Part shown: positions 18,031-26,981 of the stretch, piece by piece
Numbering within the stretch: the first letter of the stretch is position 1
Layout of the letters: each line of letters opens with the position of its first letter
Origin: JBPEWY01 sp965224095
Lineage (GTDB): Bacteria; Bacteroidota; Bacteroidia; Flavobacteriales; Flavobacteriaceae
Direction: 5' to 3'
DNA length: 64,000 bases
NCBI GenBank assembly: GCA_965224095.1
Contig: OZ245039.1
Span: 2,604,001-2,668,000 of the forward strand
Made by a program: the position numbers and the translations under genes
The notes under the pieces: generated by a model
Seen by the model: the letters and a program-made list of their open reading frames with translations, nothing else
The model's database searches: none
Told to the model about the DNA's origin: nothing

Positions 18031-18624
18031 ATGGGTATTGACCAATATTTAAAACTGGGGGAGATTATTGCTACATTGTTGGTGGCAGGGGTTGGTCTTT
18101 ATCTGGCCAATAATTACAGGCAACAGGTACGTCAAAAAACTACTGACGGACGCATTGAATCGTATAAAAAATTATGGGAGATTACCCAGGTTGCTTCACC
18201 GATGCGAAAGAATAGCTGGCATGAGGGGAGATACAAAGGCCTTTTGAGTTATGACGAACGCAAAGCTTTATATGCCTCCATGACCGATTGGTACTACCGG
18301 GAGGGCAATGGGATTTTTTTGGGAGACTCTACCAGACGAATGTATCTGAATGCCAAATACAATCTTCTTTGCCCCATGGAAGAGCTAAGACCTAAAGAAT
18401 TAAAGGAAAGACTTCAAAAGTTAAATAAAGATGAATTGCATGCAGCCCGGGCCGATTTATGTATCAGGCAATTGTCTCTCCTGAGGCATCGCTTAAGGGT
18501 AGACTTACAGGTATTTGGAAGTGCTTTTTTTAATAAGATAAATGAAGATGATAAACTTTTTTTAAGCTTTTGCGGTGAGGATTGGAATAAAAAACACTGG
18601 AAAAGTAAGCCGGGAGTGTTTTAA
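18031..18624 (+). CDS. Unknown protein with N-terminal membrane anchor
   Basis: 197 aa from ATG 18031; two in-frame TTG codons upstream are unlikely starts. Residues about 10-26 ('EIIATLLVAGVGLYLAN') form one membrane segment. The rest is soluble, helical and basic ('RPKELKERLQKLNKDELHAA'), with conserved-looking 'WEITQVASPMRKN' and 'MTDWYYREGNGIFLGDSTRR' stretches. The family is not recognised; the layout recalls DUF4760-type proteins and the gene at 2741-3214. It lies alone between unit U2 and a heptamer tract. Confidence 0.7.
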   Translation: MGIDQYLKLGEIIATLLVAGVGLYLANNYRQQVRQKTTDGRIESYKKLWEITQVASPMRKNSWHEGRYKGLLSYDERKALYASMTDWYYREGNGIFLGDSTRRMYLNAKYNLLCPMEELRPKELKERLQKLNKDELHAARADLCIRQLSLLRHRLRVDLQVFGSAFFNKINEDDKLFLSFCGEDWNKKHWKSKPGVF

Positions 18625-18659
18625 TAGCAGGTCTTTTTTAAACCGCAGCACTATCAAGA

Positions 18660-18750
18660 TTCTACGTCCCGATCAGAAATCAAAAATCAAAAACTAGAAA
18701 TCAGGAATTAGGAATCAGAAATCAGGAATCAGAAATCAGAAATTAGAGAG
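18660..18750 (+). repeat. Heptamer repeat tract
   Basis: About ten units of AATCAGA, AATCAAA, AATTAGG and AATCAGG type between 18671 and 18748. It ends 30 nt before the next start codon. It is one of the longest tracts in the window. Confidence 0.8.
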
Positions 18751-18779
18751 AAAGAGTAACAACTGTAAAATTTAGGTGA

Positions 18780-19214
18780 ATGGACGAAAGTATTGTAATT
18801 TTTGGCTCCTACAACAAGGGACCTGAATACATGGATAAGATGGAGAAGGTAAAGGAATTAAGGGCACAGGGCTTAAATGTATCTCTGTATTATTTGCTGG
18901 CACTTACTCCGGATGATAACCTTCCGGATAGGTTTGTTCATTATTTAATTGAAAAAAATATAGAAAAGGCCATAAAGCTGTTTAACCCTACGGTTTTGGC
19001 ATTTCACAACGGATTGACATTAATGATGAAAAACAGCGAATTTAAAATGGCGATAGAAAAGATAAGGCCCCGGTATCCGGACATGAAATTTCTGCTAGAG
19101 CATTTAAACCAGCCGGATAAGGGCTATAATTTTAAACAAAACTATGGGTTTTTGCCCTGGTGCCAAAGGCATTTTATCGATGAACACGAATTATACAGCG
19201 TACTATGGAAGTAA
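18780..19214 (+). CDS. Unknown small cytoplasmic protein
   Basis: 144 aa, no signal peptide or membrane segment. It begins with a strand-loop 'ESIVIFGSYNKGPEYMDKME' that could be a Rossmann-like nucleotide-binding loop, and ends in an aromatic segment 'NYGFLPWCQRHFID'. No family recognised. It overlaps the next gene by 10 nt, so the two are coupled. A heptamer tract lies just upstream. Confidence 0.65.
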   Translation: MDESIVIFGSYNKGPEYMDKMEKVKELRAQGLNVSLYYLLALTPDDNLPDRFVHYLIEKNIEKAIKLFNPTVLAFHNGLTLMMKNSEFKMAIEKIRPRYPDMKFLLEHLNQPDKGYNFKQNYGFLPWCQRHFIDEHELYSVLWK

Positions 19215-19753
19215 AAGAGATTACGGCAATTATAGCCTTGATTATATCGGTTGTTTCGTTACTGTGGACTTATTTCACCTCCCGTAAACTGGAGAAGTAC
19301 AAAGCTATTATCGGCCTTGAAAAAAATTATATAGAAAGCCGGTTAAAAGAAGAACTCAACCTGATCCGGGAGCTTATAGAAGGATTGAGAAACGGACGAT
19401 TGCTCCTGGAGAAAGTACTGGTGAGGGAAAAAGCGGTACAGGTAGAAATACTCAATAAAACATTAGATCAGCTGGAGCAAAGCTATACGGATGCCCTGCT
19501 TTTTTTGGAAAGCACTCATGCCCGGGTAGAAAATGCATCGATCACCATTTTTACACACGAGTTAAAGAATAAAATCCGGAACAACCTGGAAAAACTCTCC
19601 GCCGATTCCTTGAACGATCGTGTAGGGATGAAAAAAGAGATGCTGCAAAAACTATCGGAAATAAAGGAAGAGGAATCGAAACTGGTCGGGAAGTTATCGG
19701 AAATCAATAACTCACTTTTCGATATTTATACAAACACCTTAAAAAATAAATAA
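19205..19753 (+). CDS. Unknown membrane-anchored coiled-coil protein
   Basis: 182 aa. Residues about 6-24 ('ITAIIALIISVVSLLWTYFT') form one membrane segment; most of the rest is charged coiled coil ('RLKEELNLIRELIEGLRNGR', 'LSEIKEEESKLVGKLSEINN'). No enzyme motif. It is coupled to the preceding gene by a 10-nt overlap. Together they look like a small accessory pair, function unknown. Confidence 0.65.
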   Translation: MEVKEITAIIALIISVVSLLWTYFTSRKLEKYKAIIGLEKNYIESRLKEELNLIRELIEGLRNGRLLLEKVLVREKAVQVEILNKTLDQLEQSYTDALLFLESTHARVENASITIFTHELKNKIRNNLEKLSADSLNDRVGMKKEMLQKLSEIKEEESKLVGKLSEINNSLFDIYTNTLKNK

Positions 19754-20062
19754 AGGAAATTCCCCTTTGCAATTTAATATGCTGTTTTGGTACCATTCCA
19801 GGCTTTTGCTTCCCGTACTGCTGAAAAGATGCGGTTCTAACAAGCCTGAGTACATGATTAACAAGTTTGAAAAAATCAGAAATCCGGAATTAGGAATTAG
19901 AAATCAGGAATTAGGAATCAGGAATTAGGAATCAGAAATCAGAAATTTTAAACATTTAATAAAATACGGACGCATAATTATCAAATCTGTAATTTTTCTC
20001 ACCGCTCTTTTTAAAACAGATTTCGCGTAGTACCTTTATAAGTTCATTGAGAGCACACTATC
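19754..20062. repeat. Intergenic region with dispersed repeat copy 2 and heptamer tract
   Basis: About 309 bp without a gene. It holds copy 2 (19789-19870) of the 80-nt repeat also found at 15880-15960, then a heptamer tract at about 19873-19948. The ppc promoter should lie between 19950 and 20050; TACCTTTA at about 20029-20036 resembles a -7 box in 7 of 8 positions, but no good -33 partner was confirmed. Confidence 0.65.
19789..19870 (+). repeat. Dispersed repeat, copy 2 (about 80 nt)
   Basis: It begins GGTACCATTCCAGGCTTTTG and contains CTGAAAAGAT and GTACATGATTAACAA, matching copy 1 at 15880-15960. A heptamer tract follows in both copies. Confidence 0.75.
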
Positions 20063-22648
20063 ATGTCGGTCCAGCCAAAACTCACACGATTTAACCAGAA
20101 CGTACTGTCTAAATACCAGATATACAACAGTATATTTATGACGCTGCCCTTTAGTTCAGTTACCAAAACGGGGGTATTACTTCCCTTGTTTTATGAAACC
20201 TGTAAAAAGGGATATGCCAATGGGGAAAATCCAACGCAAATAGTAAATGCCTTTTTTGTAAAGTACCAGGCCAGGCGAAACAGGCAAAGCCAGATAAATC
20301 TGTTATTCAGGCTTATACAATATATAGAACGTCAGGTGGTATTGTTTGATGCCATAGAAGATGCAGCCTTTCCTATTATCAATAATATGGAAGGGTTGGG
20401 TACGATTCGGAATTTAAAGGAATCGGCATTTTCAGGGAATAATGAAACCAATCTGCGCAAATATCTGGAAGCCTTTAAGGTTCGTATTGTATTGACCGCG
20501 CATCCCACTCAGTTTTATCCGGGAACCGTACTGGGGATTATCACCGATTTAACGGAAGCCATTCGGGAGAATAATTTACTAACCATCAATAACCTGATGG
20601 CGCAGTTGGGAAAAACACCCTTCTTTAAAAAGAAAAAGCCGACTCCTTACGATGAAGCAGTCAGCCTGATCTGGTACCTGGAGAATGTGTTCTACGAATC
20701 TTTTGGGAGTATTTACGATTATATACAGCAAAATATTTTTGATCATAAATCTATAGAGAATGAGATCATTAATATCGGATTCTGGCCCGGAGGAGATCGT
20801 GACGGAAATCCTTTTGTAAAACCGGAAACTACCCGGAAGGTAGCTGCTAAACTGAAGCAAACCATCCTTAGAAATTATTACAGGGATCTTAAGAAACTAA
20901 GGCGTAAGCTTACCTTCGAAGAGGTGTACGATATGGTGAGCGATCTGGAACAGCAGGTGTATTATACCGGGATTAATCCGAATAGGAAAAAAACGATTTC
21001 CCTGGAGGAATTTGTAGGCACTCTGGAAGCTATCAGGGAAAAGATTGTAAATAACCATCAATCCCTGTACCTGAATGAAGTGCAGAGTTTATTGAATAAG
21101 GCACAGCTGTTCGGATTTTATTTTGCCAGCCTGGATATCCGTCAGGATAGCCGGGTTCATGACACCGTATTTAATAAGGTAGTTGATGGATGTTTAAAAC
21201 ACCAAAAGGGATTGTTTCCCGAGAATTTTAAAGAGTTACATGAAGGGAAACAAATTAAGGTGCTGGGTAAGGTAAAGGGAGCTGTGGATTTGGAATGGTT
21301 TTCTGATGAGATGGTAATTAATACCCTGAAAACCATGCGGGTGGCAAAGCAAATCCAGGAAGAGAATGGCGAAAAGGGATGTAACCGATATATTATCAGT
21401 AACAATCAAACGGCACTTAATGTAATGCAGTTGTTTGCGATGCTGAGGCTTACCGCTTTTGAGGACCGGCTTACCGTAGATATTGTTCCTTTGTTTGAAA
21501 CGGTTACCGATTTGAAAAATGCACCGGAGGTAATGGAGACCTTATATACCAATCCGGCATATAAGGCGCATTTGGAATTTCGGGGGAAGAAACAAACTAT
21601 TATGCTGGGCTTTTCCGACGGCACCAAAGATGGCGGGTATTTAATGGCCAACTGGGCTATTTATAAGGCCAAGGAAGCACTTACCAAAGTGTCACGTAAA
21701 TACGGATTTCAGGTAGTGTTTTTTGACGGGCGCGGAGGTCCGCCGGCACGGGGAGGAGGAAAAACACATCAGTTTTATGCATCACTGGGGCCGCAAATAG
21801 AAGATAAAGAAGTGCAGCTTACCATACAAGGGCAAACCATCAGTTCTAATTTCGGAACCCTGGAATCGTCGCAGTATAACCTGGAACAATTAATCAGTTC
21901 AGGGATTTATAACAAACTGGCTGGTGAAAAACAAAAACTGTCCGGAGAAGACCGAAAGGTAATGGATCACCTGGCCGAGATAAGTTATAAAGCCTACTCG
22001 GATTTTAAAGGGCACCCTATGTTTATTCCTTATCTGGAACGAATGAGCACCCTGAAGTACTATGCAAAAACCAATATAGGAAGCCGGCCCTCCAAACGAT
22101 CAAAGTCTGATACGTTGGTATTTTCCGATCTGAGAGCTATTCCTTTTGTGGGTTCCTGGAGCCAGTTAAAACAAAATGTCCCCGGATTTTTTGGAGTGGG
22201 AACCGCCTTAAAATATTATGAGGCTCGAGGTGAATTTAAAAAGGTGAAAGCATTGTACAGGAATTCAAAGTTCTTTAAAACGCTGGTTGAAAACAGTATG
22301 ATGTCGCTTTCCAAATCCTTTTTTGACCTCACCCGGTATATGTCGGAAGACGAAGAATTCGGGGAATTCTGGACAATTATCTACACAGAATATGAAGAAA
22401 CCAAAAGGTTACTGCTCAAGCTGGCTGGTTATAAAGTACTCATGGAAAATGAACCCGCCGGGAAGGCCTCTATCGATGTTCGTGAATCTATAGTATTGCC
22501 CCTGCTAACCATACAGCAATATGCATTGCGGGAGATTCAGAAATTACAAAGTGAAAAAAATCCTGATCCGGAAAAACTCAAGATATTTGAAAAAATGGTG
22601 ACCCGCTCTCTGTTTGGAAATATAAATGCCAGCAGGAACTCGGCATAA
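20063..22648 (+). CDS. ppc: Phosphoenolpyruvate carboxylase
   Basis: 861 aa, cytoplasmic. It converts PEP and bicarbonate to oxaloacetate and phosphate, refilling the TCA cycle. Catalytic motifs are intact: 'LTAHPTQFYPG' with the catalytic His near residue 147, 'WPGGDRDGNPFVKPE' near 240-254, 'LGFSDGTKDGGYLMANW' near 515-531 and the mobile loop 'FDGRGGPPARGGGKTHQF' near 554-571. The C-terminus is not the classical QNTG, as often in this branch of the family. Single gene, convergent with an unknown gene 20 nt downstream. Oxaloacetate supply suits the nitrogen-assimilation genes that follow. Confidence 0.95.
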   Translation: MSVQPKLTRFNQNVLSKYQIYNSIFMTLPFSSVTKTGVLLPLFYETCKKGYANGENPTQIVNAFFVKYQARRNRQSQINLLFRLIQYIERQVVLFDAIEDAAFPIINNMEGLGTIRNLKESAFSGNNETNLRKYLEAFKVRIVLTAHPTQFYPGTVLGIITDLTEAIRENNLLTINNLMAQLGKTPFFKKKKPTPYDEAVSLIWYLENVFYESFGSIYDYIQQNIFDHKSIENEIINIGFWPGGDRDGNPFVKPETTRKVAAKLKQTILRNYYRDLKKLRRKLTFEEVYDMVSDLEQQVYYTGINPNRKKTISLEEFVGTLEAIREKIVNNHQSLYLNEVQSLLNKAQLFGFYFASLDIRQDSRVHDTVFNKVVDGCLKHQKGLFPENFKELHEGKQIKVLGKVKGAVDLEWFSDEMVINTLKTMRVAKQIQEENGEKGCNRYIISNNQTALNVMQLFAMLRLTAFEDRLTVDIVPLFETVTDLKNAPEVMETLYTNPAYKAHLEFRGKKQTIMLGFSDGTKDGGYLMANWAIYKAKEALTKVSRKYGFQVVFFDGRGGPPARGGGKTHQFYASLGPQIEDKEVQLTIQGQTISSNFGTLESSQYNLEQLISSGIYNKLAGEKQKLSGEDRKVMDHLAEISYKAYSDFKGHPMFIPYLERMSTLKYYAKTNIGSRPSKRSKSDTLVFSDLRAIPFVGSWSQLKQNVPGFFGVGTALKYYEARGEFKKVKALYRNSKFFKTLVENSMMSLSKSFFDLTRYMSEDEEFGEFWTIIYTEYEETKRLLLKLAGYKVLMENEPAGKASIDVRESIVLPLLTIQQYALREIQKLQSEKNPDPEKLKIFEKMVTRSLFGNINASRNSA

Positions 22649-22668
22649 AATCTAATTCCATTTTAAAC

Positions 22669-23196
22669 TTAAAAAGAAATCACCAGGCCGTAGTTAGGGC
22701 CCTGATCCCAGTTTAATTTGAACCCTATTTTAATCTTATTTTTTTCTACCTGCTCATTAAAAGTATTGACAAAATTGTAATAGTCCTTTCGTTTGGGTTT
22801 TATAAATAACCAGTTAACCAATCCGCTTGCAGCAAAGACCCCAAGCCCTGTAAAGAGTGTGCCGGTGCTCATTTGTTCCCCCTCTTCAACCGTAACAGCT
22901 TCGTTGATCATAATTCCGGCTCCTGCTGCCAGTCCGCCCCAAAAAGTAATATCGGAAAGGGTGCGTTTTGTTCTAATTCGATCTACCTGAGCGGTCAAAT
23001 CCTGCCTAAGAGTTTCAGGCATTTCGTTTTCTTCAATAAATTTCATCATTCCTTTTGGATTGGCTTCATAGTATTTATCCATATATTCAAATCCAACTAA
23101 ATTTTCAGAACGAACTTCGTAGAATTGATAATCCTGAGCATAAATTAATCCTGAAACGAATGTGCATAAAAGCCATGTATATTTTTTTAAAGTCAT
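22669..23196 (-). CDS. Unknown exported protein
   Basis: 175 aa with a signal peptide ('WLLCTFVSGLIYAQD', cleavage near residue 20). Two hydrophobic, small-residue stretches ('ITFWGGLAAGAGIMI' and 'TLFTGLGVFAASGLVNWLFI', about 82-130) look like a membrane hairpin, followed by a basic segment 'KPKRKDYYN'. Family not recognised. It lies 2 nt downstream of the lipoprotein gene on the same strand, so they form a two-gene operon. Confidence 0.65.
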   Translation of the reverse strand: MTLKKYTWLLCTFVSGLIYAQDYQFYEVRSENLVGFEYMDKYYEANPKGMMKFIEENEMPETLRQDLTAQVDRIRTKRTLSDITFWGGLAAGAGIMINEAVTVEEGEQMSTGTLFTGLGVFAASGLVNWLFIKPKRKDYYNFVNTFNEQVEKNKIKIGFKLNWDQGPNYGLVISF

Positions 23197-23198
23197 TT

Positions 23199-23687
23199 TT
23201 ATTTTTTATATGAGAATTCTATAAACTTATTTTCTTCTAAATTAACTAATACCAACCGTGGCACAAAGGATGATGGGCCAGGAAAAATCAAAGTTCTTTT
23301 TTTTCTTTCTCCCGGGGCCAAATTAATAACTTTTTTAGAAGGAATATCGACAACTGACGTAACGTCAAATCTGGTTGGCCTGAGGCAGGTTTTATTTTTA
23401 TCACAAAGAGAAATCTTGGTGAGGTTTATCTCCTTGTCCTCATTTGACTGATTAACTAATTCAATATCTATCAGGTAAAATTTACCTGCTTCTCCAGTAG
23501 TTTCATTTTTAATGCGGTAATAACCTCCGCCGCCGTAATTATTAGTATGATTATTTTGTCCAACCTTTGTTAGCTTATATTCAATATCATTGGTAACAAT
23601 GGTGTTCTGCCCTTCTTGATAAACCATTTTATTTGTAAAACAGGCATAACATAACAATAGCAGGCAAAACGTAATTAGTCTTTTCAT
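23199..23687 (-). CDS. Unknown lipoprotein
   Basis: 162 aa. A signal peptide with lipobox-like 'LCYACF' (Cys about residue 16) precedes a beta-rich domain with 'KFYLIDIELVNQSNEDKEIN' (about 68-87), the layout of DUF4352-like immunoglobulin folds in secreted lipoproteins. Glycine-rich 'NNYGGGGYYRI' around residue 50. Function unknown. First gene of a short minus-strand operon. Confidence 0.65.
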   Translation of the reverse strand: MKRLITFCLLLLCYACFTNKMVYQEGQNTIVTNDIEYKLTKVGQNNHTNNYGGGGYYRIKNETTGEAGKFYLIDIELVNQSNEDKEINLTKISLCDKNKTCLRPTRFDVTSVVDIPSKKVINLAPGERKKRTLIFPGPSSFVPRLVLVNLEENKFIEFSYKK

Positions 23688-23776
23688 TTAGATTGAATTT
23701 TGCGCAGTTTATATCGGGCAAAAATCCTATTTATTTTTGAAATCTTCAAATAAATATAAAACCAGAAATAATTATG

Positions 23777-23807
23777 AAAAAAACCGGAACTAATTAAAGC
23801 CCCGGCT
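23777..23807 (-). terminator. Probable terminator after amtB
   Basis: On the minus strand AGCCGG pairs with CCGGTT around a 14-nt loop and is followed by a run of T. It lies about 57 nt after the amtB stop codon, beyond a heptamer tract. Confidence 0.5.
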
Positions 23808-23820
23808 TATTGTAAATGTC

Positions 23821-23859
23821 AAATCAGAAATCAGAAATGAGGAATCAGAAATCAGAAAC
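23821..23859 (+). repeat. Heptamer repeat tract beside amtB
   Basis: Five to six units (AATCAGA, AATGAGG and so on) ending 4 nt before the amtB stop codon, between that stop and the terminator. Confidence 0.8.
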
Positions 23860-23863
23860 CCCA

Positions 23864-25105
23864 TCAATGCTCATTTAACCTAAAATCAGGATATGCATCC
23901 ATTCCGTGTTCATATCCGTCCAGGCCTTCTCTTTCCTCACGCTCAGATACCCGTATTCCCACGGTTTTCTTAAGGGTAAATATGATGACAAATGAAGATG
24001 CAATACAGATAAGAGCATATGATCCTATTCCGATTAACTGGCTTACAAACTGATCCCATCCGGCGAGATTTCCTAAAATTCCAACAGCCAGCGTGCCCCA
24101 GATACCGCAAACCAGATGTACTGCAATAGCTCCCACCGGATCGTCCAGTTTTAACCTGTCTATTAAGGATACAGCAAATACAATAATGGCACCGGCAATG
24201 AGCCCTATGATAATGGCATCGGTCGGACTCATTTGATCGGCACCGGCAGTAATTCCTACTAATCCGCCCAAAATTCCATTTAAGAACATGGTAAGGTCCA
24301 GATTTTTAAACTTCAACGCAGATACTAAAGCAGCGCCTATACCTCCTGCCGCTGCCGCAAGGCAGGTAGTAACCAGGGTAAGGGAGGTAAGAGCAGGATC
24401 GGCCGATAGTACGGAGCCTCCGTTAAACCCAAACCACCCCAGCCATAGAATGATAACACCTGCCGTTGCCATAGGTATATTATGTCCGGGAATAGCCTGT
24501 AATTTCCCGTCTTTGAACTTTCCGATACGGGCTCCTAGGAGGCAAACGGCCACTACGGCTGCCCATCCGCCTACGGAGTGTACCAGGGTAGATCCGGCAA
24601 AATCATAAAAAGGCGTTTCACGCATATCTAAAAATCCGCCACCCCATTTCCAGGAACCGGCAATAGGGTAAACCAATCCCACATATAAAATGGTAAAAAC
24701 CATAAAAGGCCCTATTTTAATGCGTTCTGCCACGGCACCCGAAACAATGGTCGCAGCTGTGGCTGCAAACATTCCCTGAAAGAGAAAATCGGTCCAATAC
24801 GTATAACCTCCGTTATAGGCGAGGTCTAAAGCTCCGTCAGCAGTAAGGGGAGCCTCTAGTCCGAATCCTGCAAAACTGAAGAATCCGGCAGATCCTTCGG
24901 TAAAACCCGGATACATTAAATTAAAACCTACAAGGCAATACAGCAAAAGTCCGACTGTGATTATAAATATATTTTTAAATAGGATATTGATCGTATTTTT
25001 TTGACGGGTAAGCCCTATTTCGAGAAAGGCAAAACCCAAATGCATAAAGAATACCAATGCGGTACACAGCATCATCCATACATTATTTGTAGTTAGTAAT
25101 TCCAT
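23864..25105 (-). CDS. amtB: Ammonium transporter AmtB
   Basis: 413 aa inner-membrane channel with about 11 membrane segments. Signature stretches include 'TDFLFQGMFAATAATIVSGA' (about residues 105-124), 'DFAGSTLVHSVGGWAAVVAV' with the pore His (about 168-187), and 'AVHLVCGIWGTLAVGIL' with the second pore His (about 328-344). It conducts NH3/NH4+ into the cell. Last gene of a porin-glnK-amtB operon, 27 nt after glnK, whose product would gate it by plugging the cytoplasmic side. Confidence 0.95.
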   Translation of the reverse strand: MELLTTNNVWMMLCTALVFFMHLGFAFLEIGLTRQKNTINILFKNIFIITVGLLLYCLVGFNLMYPGFTEGSAGFFSFAGFGLEAPLTADGALDLAYNGGYTYWTDFLFQGMFAATAATIVSGAVAERIKIGPFMVFTILYVGLVYPIAGSWKWGGGFLDMRETPFYDFAGSTLVHSVGGWAAVVAVCLLGARIGKFKDGKLQAIPGHNIPMATAGVIILWLGWFGFNGGSVLSADPALTSLTLVTTCLAAAAGGIGAALVSALKFKNLDLTMFLNGILGGLVGITAGADQMSPTDAIIIGLIAGAIIVFAVSLIDRLKLDDPVGAIAVHLVCGIWGTLAVGILGNLAGWDQFVSQLIGIGSYALICIASSFVIIFTLKKTVGIRVSEREEREGLDGYEHGMDAYPDFRLNEH

Positions 25106-25132
25106 AAACGATAATTTTTTTTGATTGATGAT

Positions 25133-25471
25133 TTAATTCAGTGCGTCTTTTCCGCTCTCTCCGGTGCGAATACGGTACACTTCCGTTACATTGGAAACAA
25201 ATATTTTTCCGTCGCCAACAGAATCTGTCGAGGCCGCAGCCAGTATAGCATCGATAGTGGCATTTTCAAAGGCGTCGTTTACCACAATTGATAGATAACG
25301 TCGTTGAATATCACTGGTACTATAAGCAATACCTCTGTATACATGGCCTTCTTTTTCGTTGCCTATTCCGGTTACATCCCAATAGGAAAAGAAGTTAACG
25401 CCCACTTCGTGCAGTGCCTCCTTAACGGCACTGAACTTGGATTTTCTGATAACAGCTTCGATTTTTTTCAT
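25133..25471 (-). CDS. glnK: PII nitrogen regulatory protein GlnK
   Basis: 112 aa, the standard PII length. It starts 'MKKIEAVIRKSKFSAVKEAL' and has the T-loop segment 'GHVYRGIAYSTSDI' (about residues 41-54), whose YRGxxY core retains both tyrosines, one of them the usual uridylylation position. The C-terminal 'GKIFVSNVTEVYRIRTGE' is the nucleotide-binding signature. The T-loop differs from the enteric form, in line with Bacteroidetes GlnK. It senses ATP/ADP and 2-oxoglutarate and blocks AmtB when nitrogen is plentiful. Confidence 0.95.
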   Translation of the reverse strand: MKKIEAVIRKSKFSAVKEALHEVGVNFFSYWDVTGIGNEKEGHVYRGIAYSTSDIQRRYLSIVVNDAFENATIDAILAAASTDSVGDGKIFVSNVTEVYRIRTGESGKDALN

Positions 25472-25490
25472 AATTCATTCATAGTTTTAA

Positions 25491-26540
25491 TTAAAATTGA
25501 TAAACACCCGCAATCAGGAAAGAAGACAGTGACTTGGAAGGATCCAGGTCCTGATCTAAAAAAGTCTCCTCACTGGCGGTATCCAGTCGTATTTCAGGTT
25601 TAATTGTTAAGGCACCGGCGGTATAACTTCCTGTAAGCGTAAAGGCCGTGACATTCGCATCACCATCAGTATCATATCCTCCTATAGCTCCGGCACCGCC
25701 TGCCTGTTCGGCAAAGTATTCTGCACGTAGCCCTAAAGCAAAAGTGTCGGAGGTTTGTAGCTGAGGGTAGAGAGCCACCCCATAAAACTTAGCATCGTCT
25801 GTAACATTATATGTAGTGTTAAGTCCGAGGAAGAAATCATCGGAAAGCTTATACCCGGTGGTAAGATCTATCTGGAAAGTGGCTTCGGTATTCCCTCCCT
25901 GTTTGCCGTATAATACATTTAAATAGGTGTCTTTATACGCCAGCTGACCTCCTAAGGTATAATTGTTGTCAAAATTAAATTCGGTTTGATCGGTATTGTT
26001 AAGAAGCGCCAGCATAGCAGACCAGTGCTCCGATAACACAAAATCGGCCTTGATACCCGTGTGCGAAAACGGGCCGTATGAAAACATATAGGAAGTACTG
26101 TAGTTAAAGTTAGCCGCAGGGGAAATGACCTCATACCCCAGAAAAGTATTGAAGTTCCCCAGGCTTAGGGTGATTTTATCGGAGATGTTCCAGTAAACAT
26201 ATAATTGGTTTACAATATTTGAACTTCCGCCGGGGCGAAGAAAAGGCGATAAAAAAGTGGCATCCTCTCCACGAGGGCCAAATACGAGATCGGCAACGGC
26301 TCCTACTTTTCCACTTTCAAAGGCCCCTACCAGATTAACCATCCCCAGTGCAAAACCATTGAGGTTGGCAAAAGAAGTATTGGGAGCCAGGTGATCTTCA
26401 CCATTAGGCCCGCCAATGTTTTGACGGAAGTAAGCATCTGCGCTTCCGCTTACTTCAAAATTCTTTTTTTCCTCCGTTGCTTCCTGAGCAACTAAATTAA
26501 ATACAATTAATACCATAGAGGTTGTTAATAATGATTTCAT
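25491..26540 (-). CDS. Outer membrane beta-barrel porin (OmpL/bbp2-like) of the ammonium operon
   Basis: 349 aa with a signal peptide ('LTTSMVLIVFNLVAQE', cleavage near residue 19) and a beta-barrel pattern ending 'SFLIAGVYQF' with a C-terminal Phe. The sequence resembles 'putative beta-barrel porin-2, OmpL-like' proteins that precede glnK-amtB in Bacteroidetes. It probably lets small nitrogen compounds cross the outer membrane. It is the first gene of the operon and lies behind a clear promoter at 26570-26601. Confidence 0.85.
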   Translation of the reverse strand: MKSLLTTSMVLIVFNLVAQEATEEKKNFEVSGSADAYFRQNIGGPNGEDHLAPNTSFANLNGFALGMVNLVGAFESGKVGAVADLVFGPRGEDATFLSPFLRPGGSSNIVNQLYVYWNISDKITLSLGNFNTFLGYEVISPAANFNYSTSYMFSYGPFSHTGIKADFVLSEHWSAMLALLNNTDQTEFNFDNNYTLGGQLAYKDTYLNVLYGKQGGNTEATFQIDLTTGYKLSDDFFLGLNTTYNVTDDAKFYGVALYPQLQTSDTFALGLRAEYFAEQAGGAGAIGGYDTDGDANVTAFTLTGSYTAGALTIKPEIRLDTASEETFLDQDLDPSKSLSSFLIAGVYQF

Positions 26541-26569
26541 AATATTCGTTTTTTGATTGATGATGAGGT

Positions 26570-26601
26570 CAAAACTATGTTAATCAACACATACCCCCAA
26601 A
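26570..26601 (-). promoter_or_regulatory. Bacteroidetes-type promoter of the porin-glnK-amtB operon
   Basis: On the minus strand TTTG (26601-26598), a 20-nt spacer and TAGTTTTG (26577-26570) match the consensus TTTG-N17-23-TAnnTTTG exactly. The predicted transcription start near 26565 gives a leader of about 25 nt before the porin start codon. Confidence 0.75.
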
Positions 26602-26981
26602 AAAATAATGGTTATATAGATTATTTTTATGATATTTATAAAATAACCCCTATTAAAATATGGGGTATGTATATTTTAATATTGAATTTTATCAAATCAA
26701 CCCCTATTATTTTTTGTTTTTGTTGGAAAAAAGTAAAATGAATAAATACAGATATGATTTTTTTGCAACTTCCTGACAGTCAGGCTAACAAGTGTTCGTT
26801 TATTTGAAAAAAACGGATTGCATACTTGTGAAAATTACCCCTGCTAAATTGTGATATTAGTATTTTTTCGGGGATATATTTTTAATTTGAGAATAATGAC
26901 TTCGCAATTGTTATTATGCCCTTACAACCGTATATATTAGCTGGTTAATAGTGTAATTACCATATAAAAACAAGGCAGATT
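26602..26981. other. AT-rich divergent control region before gltB
   Basis: No gene is credible here. It holds two perfect copies of AACCCCTATTA, 26645-26655 and 26699-26709, in direct orientation 54 nt apart, and a short inverted repeat ACCCC/GGGGT at about 26646-26666. A clean gltB promoter was not found. No sigma-54 type GG-N10-GC box was recognised. Confidence 0.5.

Noticed and set aside
8957..23859. Heptamer tracts considered as CRISPR arrays
   Set aside because: Units are 7 bp and contiguous; there are no unique spacers and no cas genes.
26553..26741. 62-residue open frame before gltB
   Set aside because: Very AT-rich, overlaps the opposite-strand promoter of the porin operon and shows low-complexity hydrophobic sequence only.
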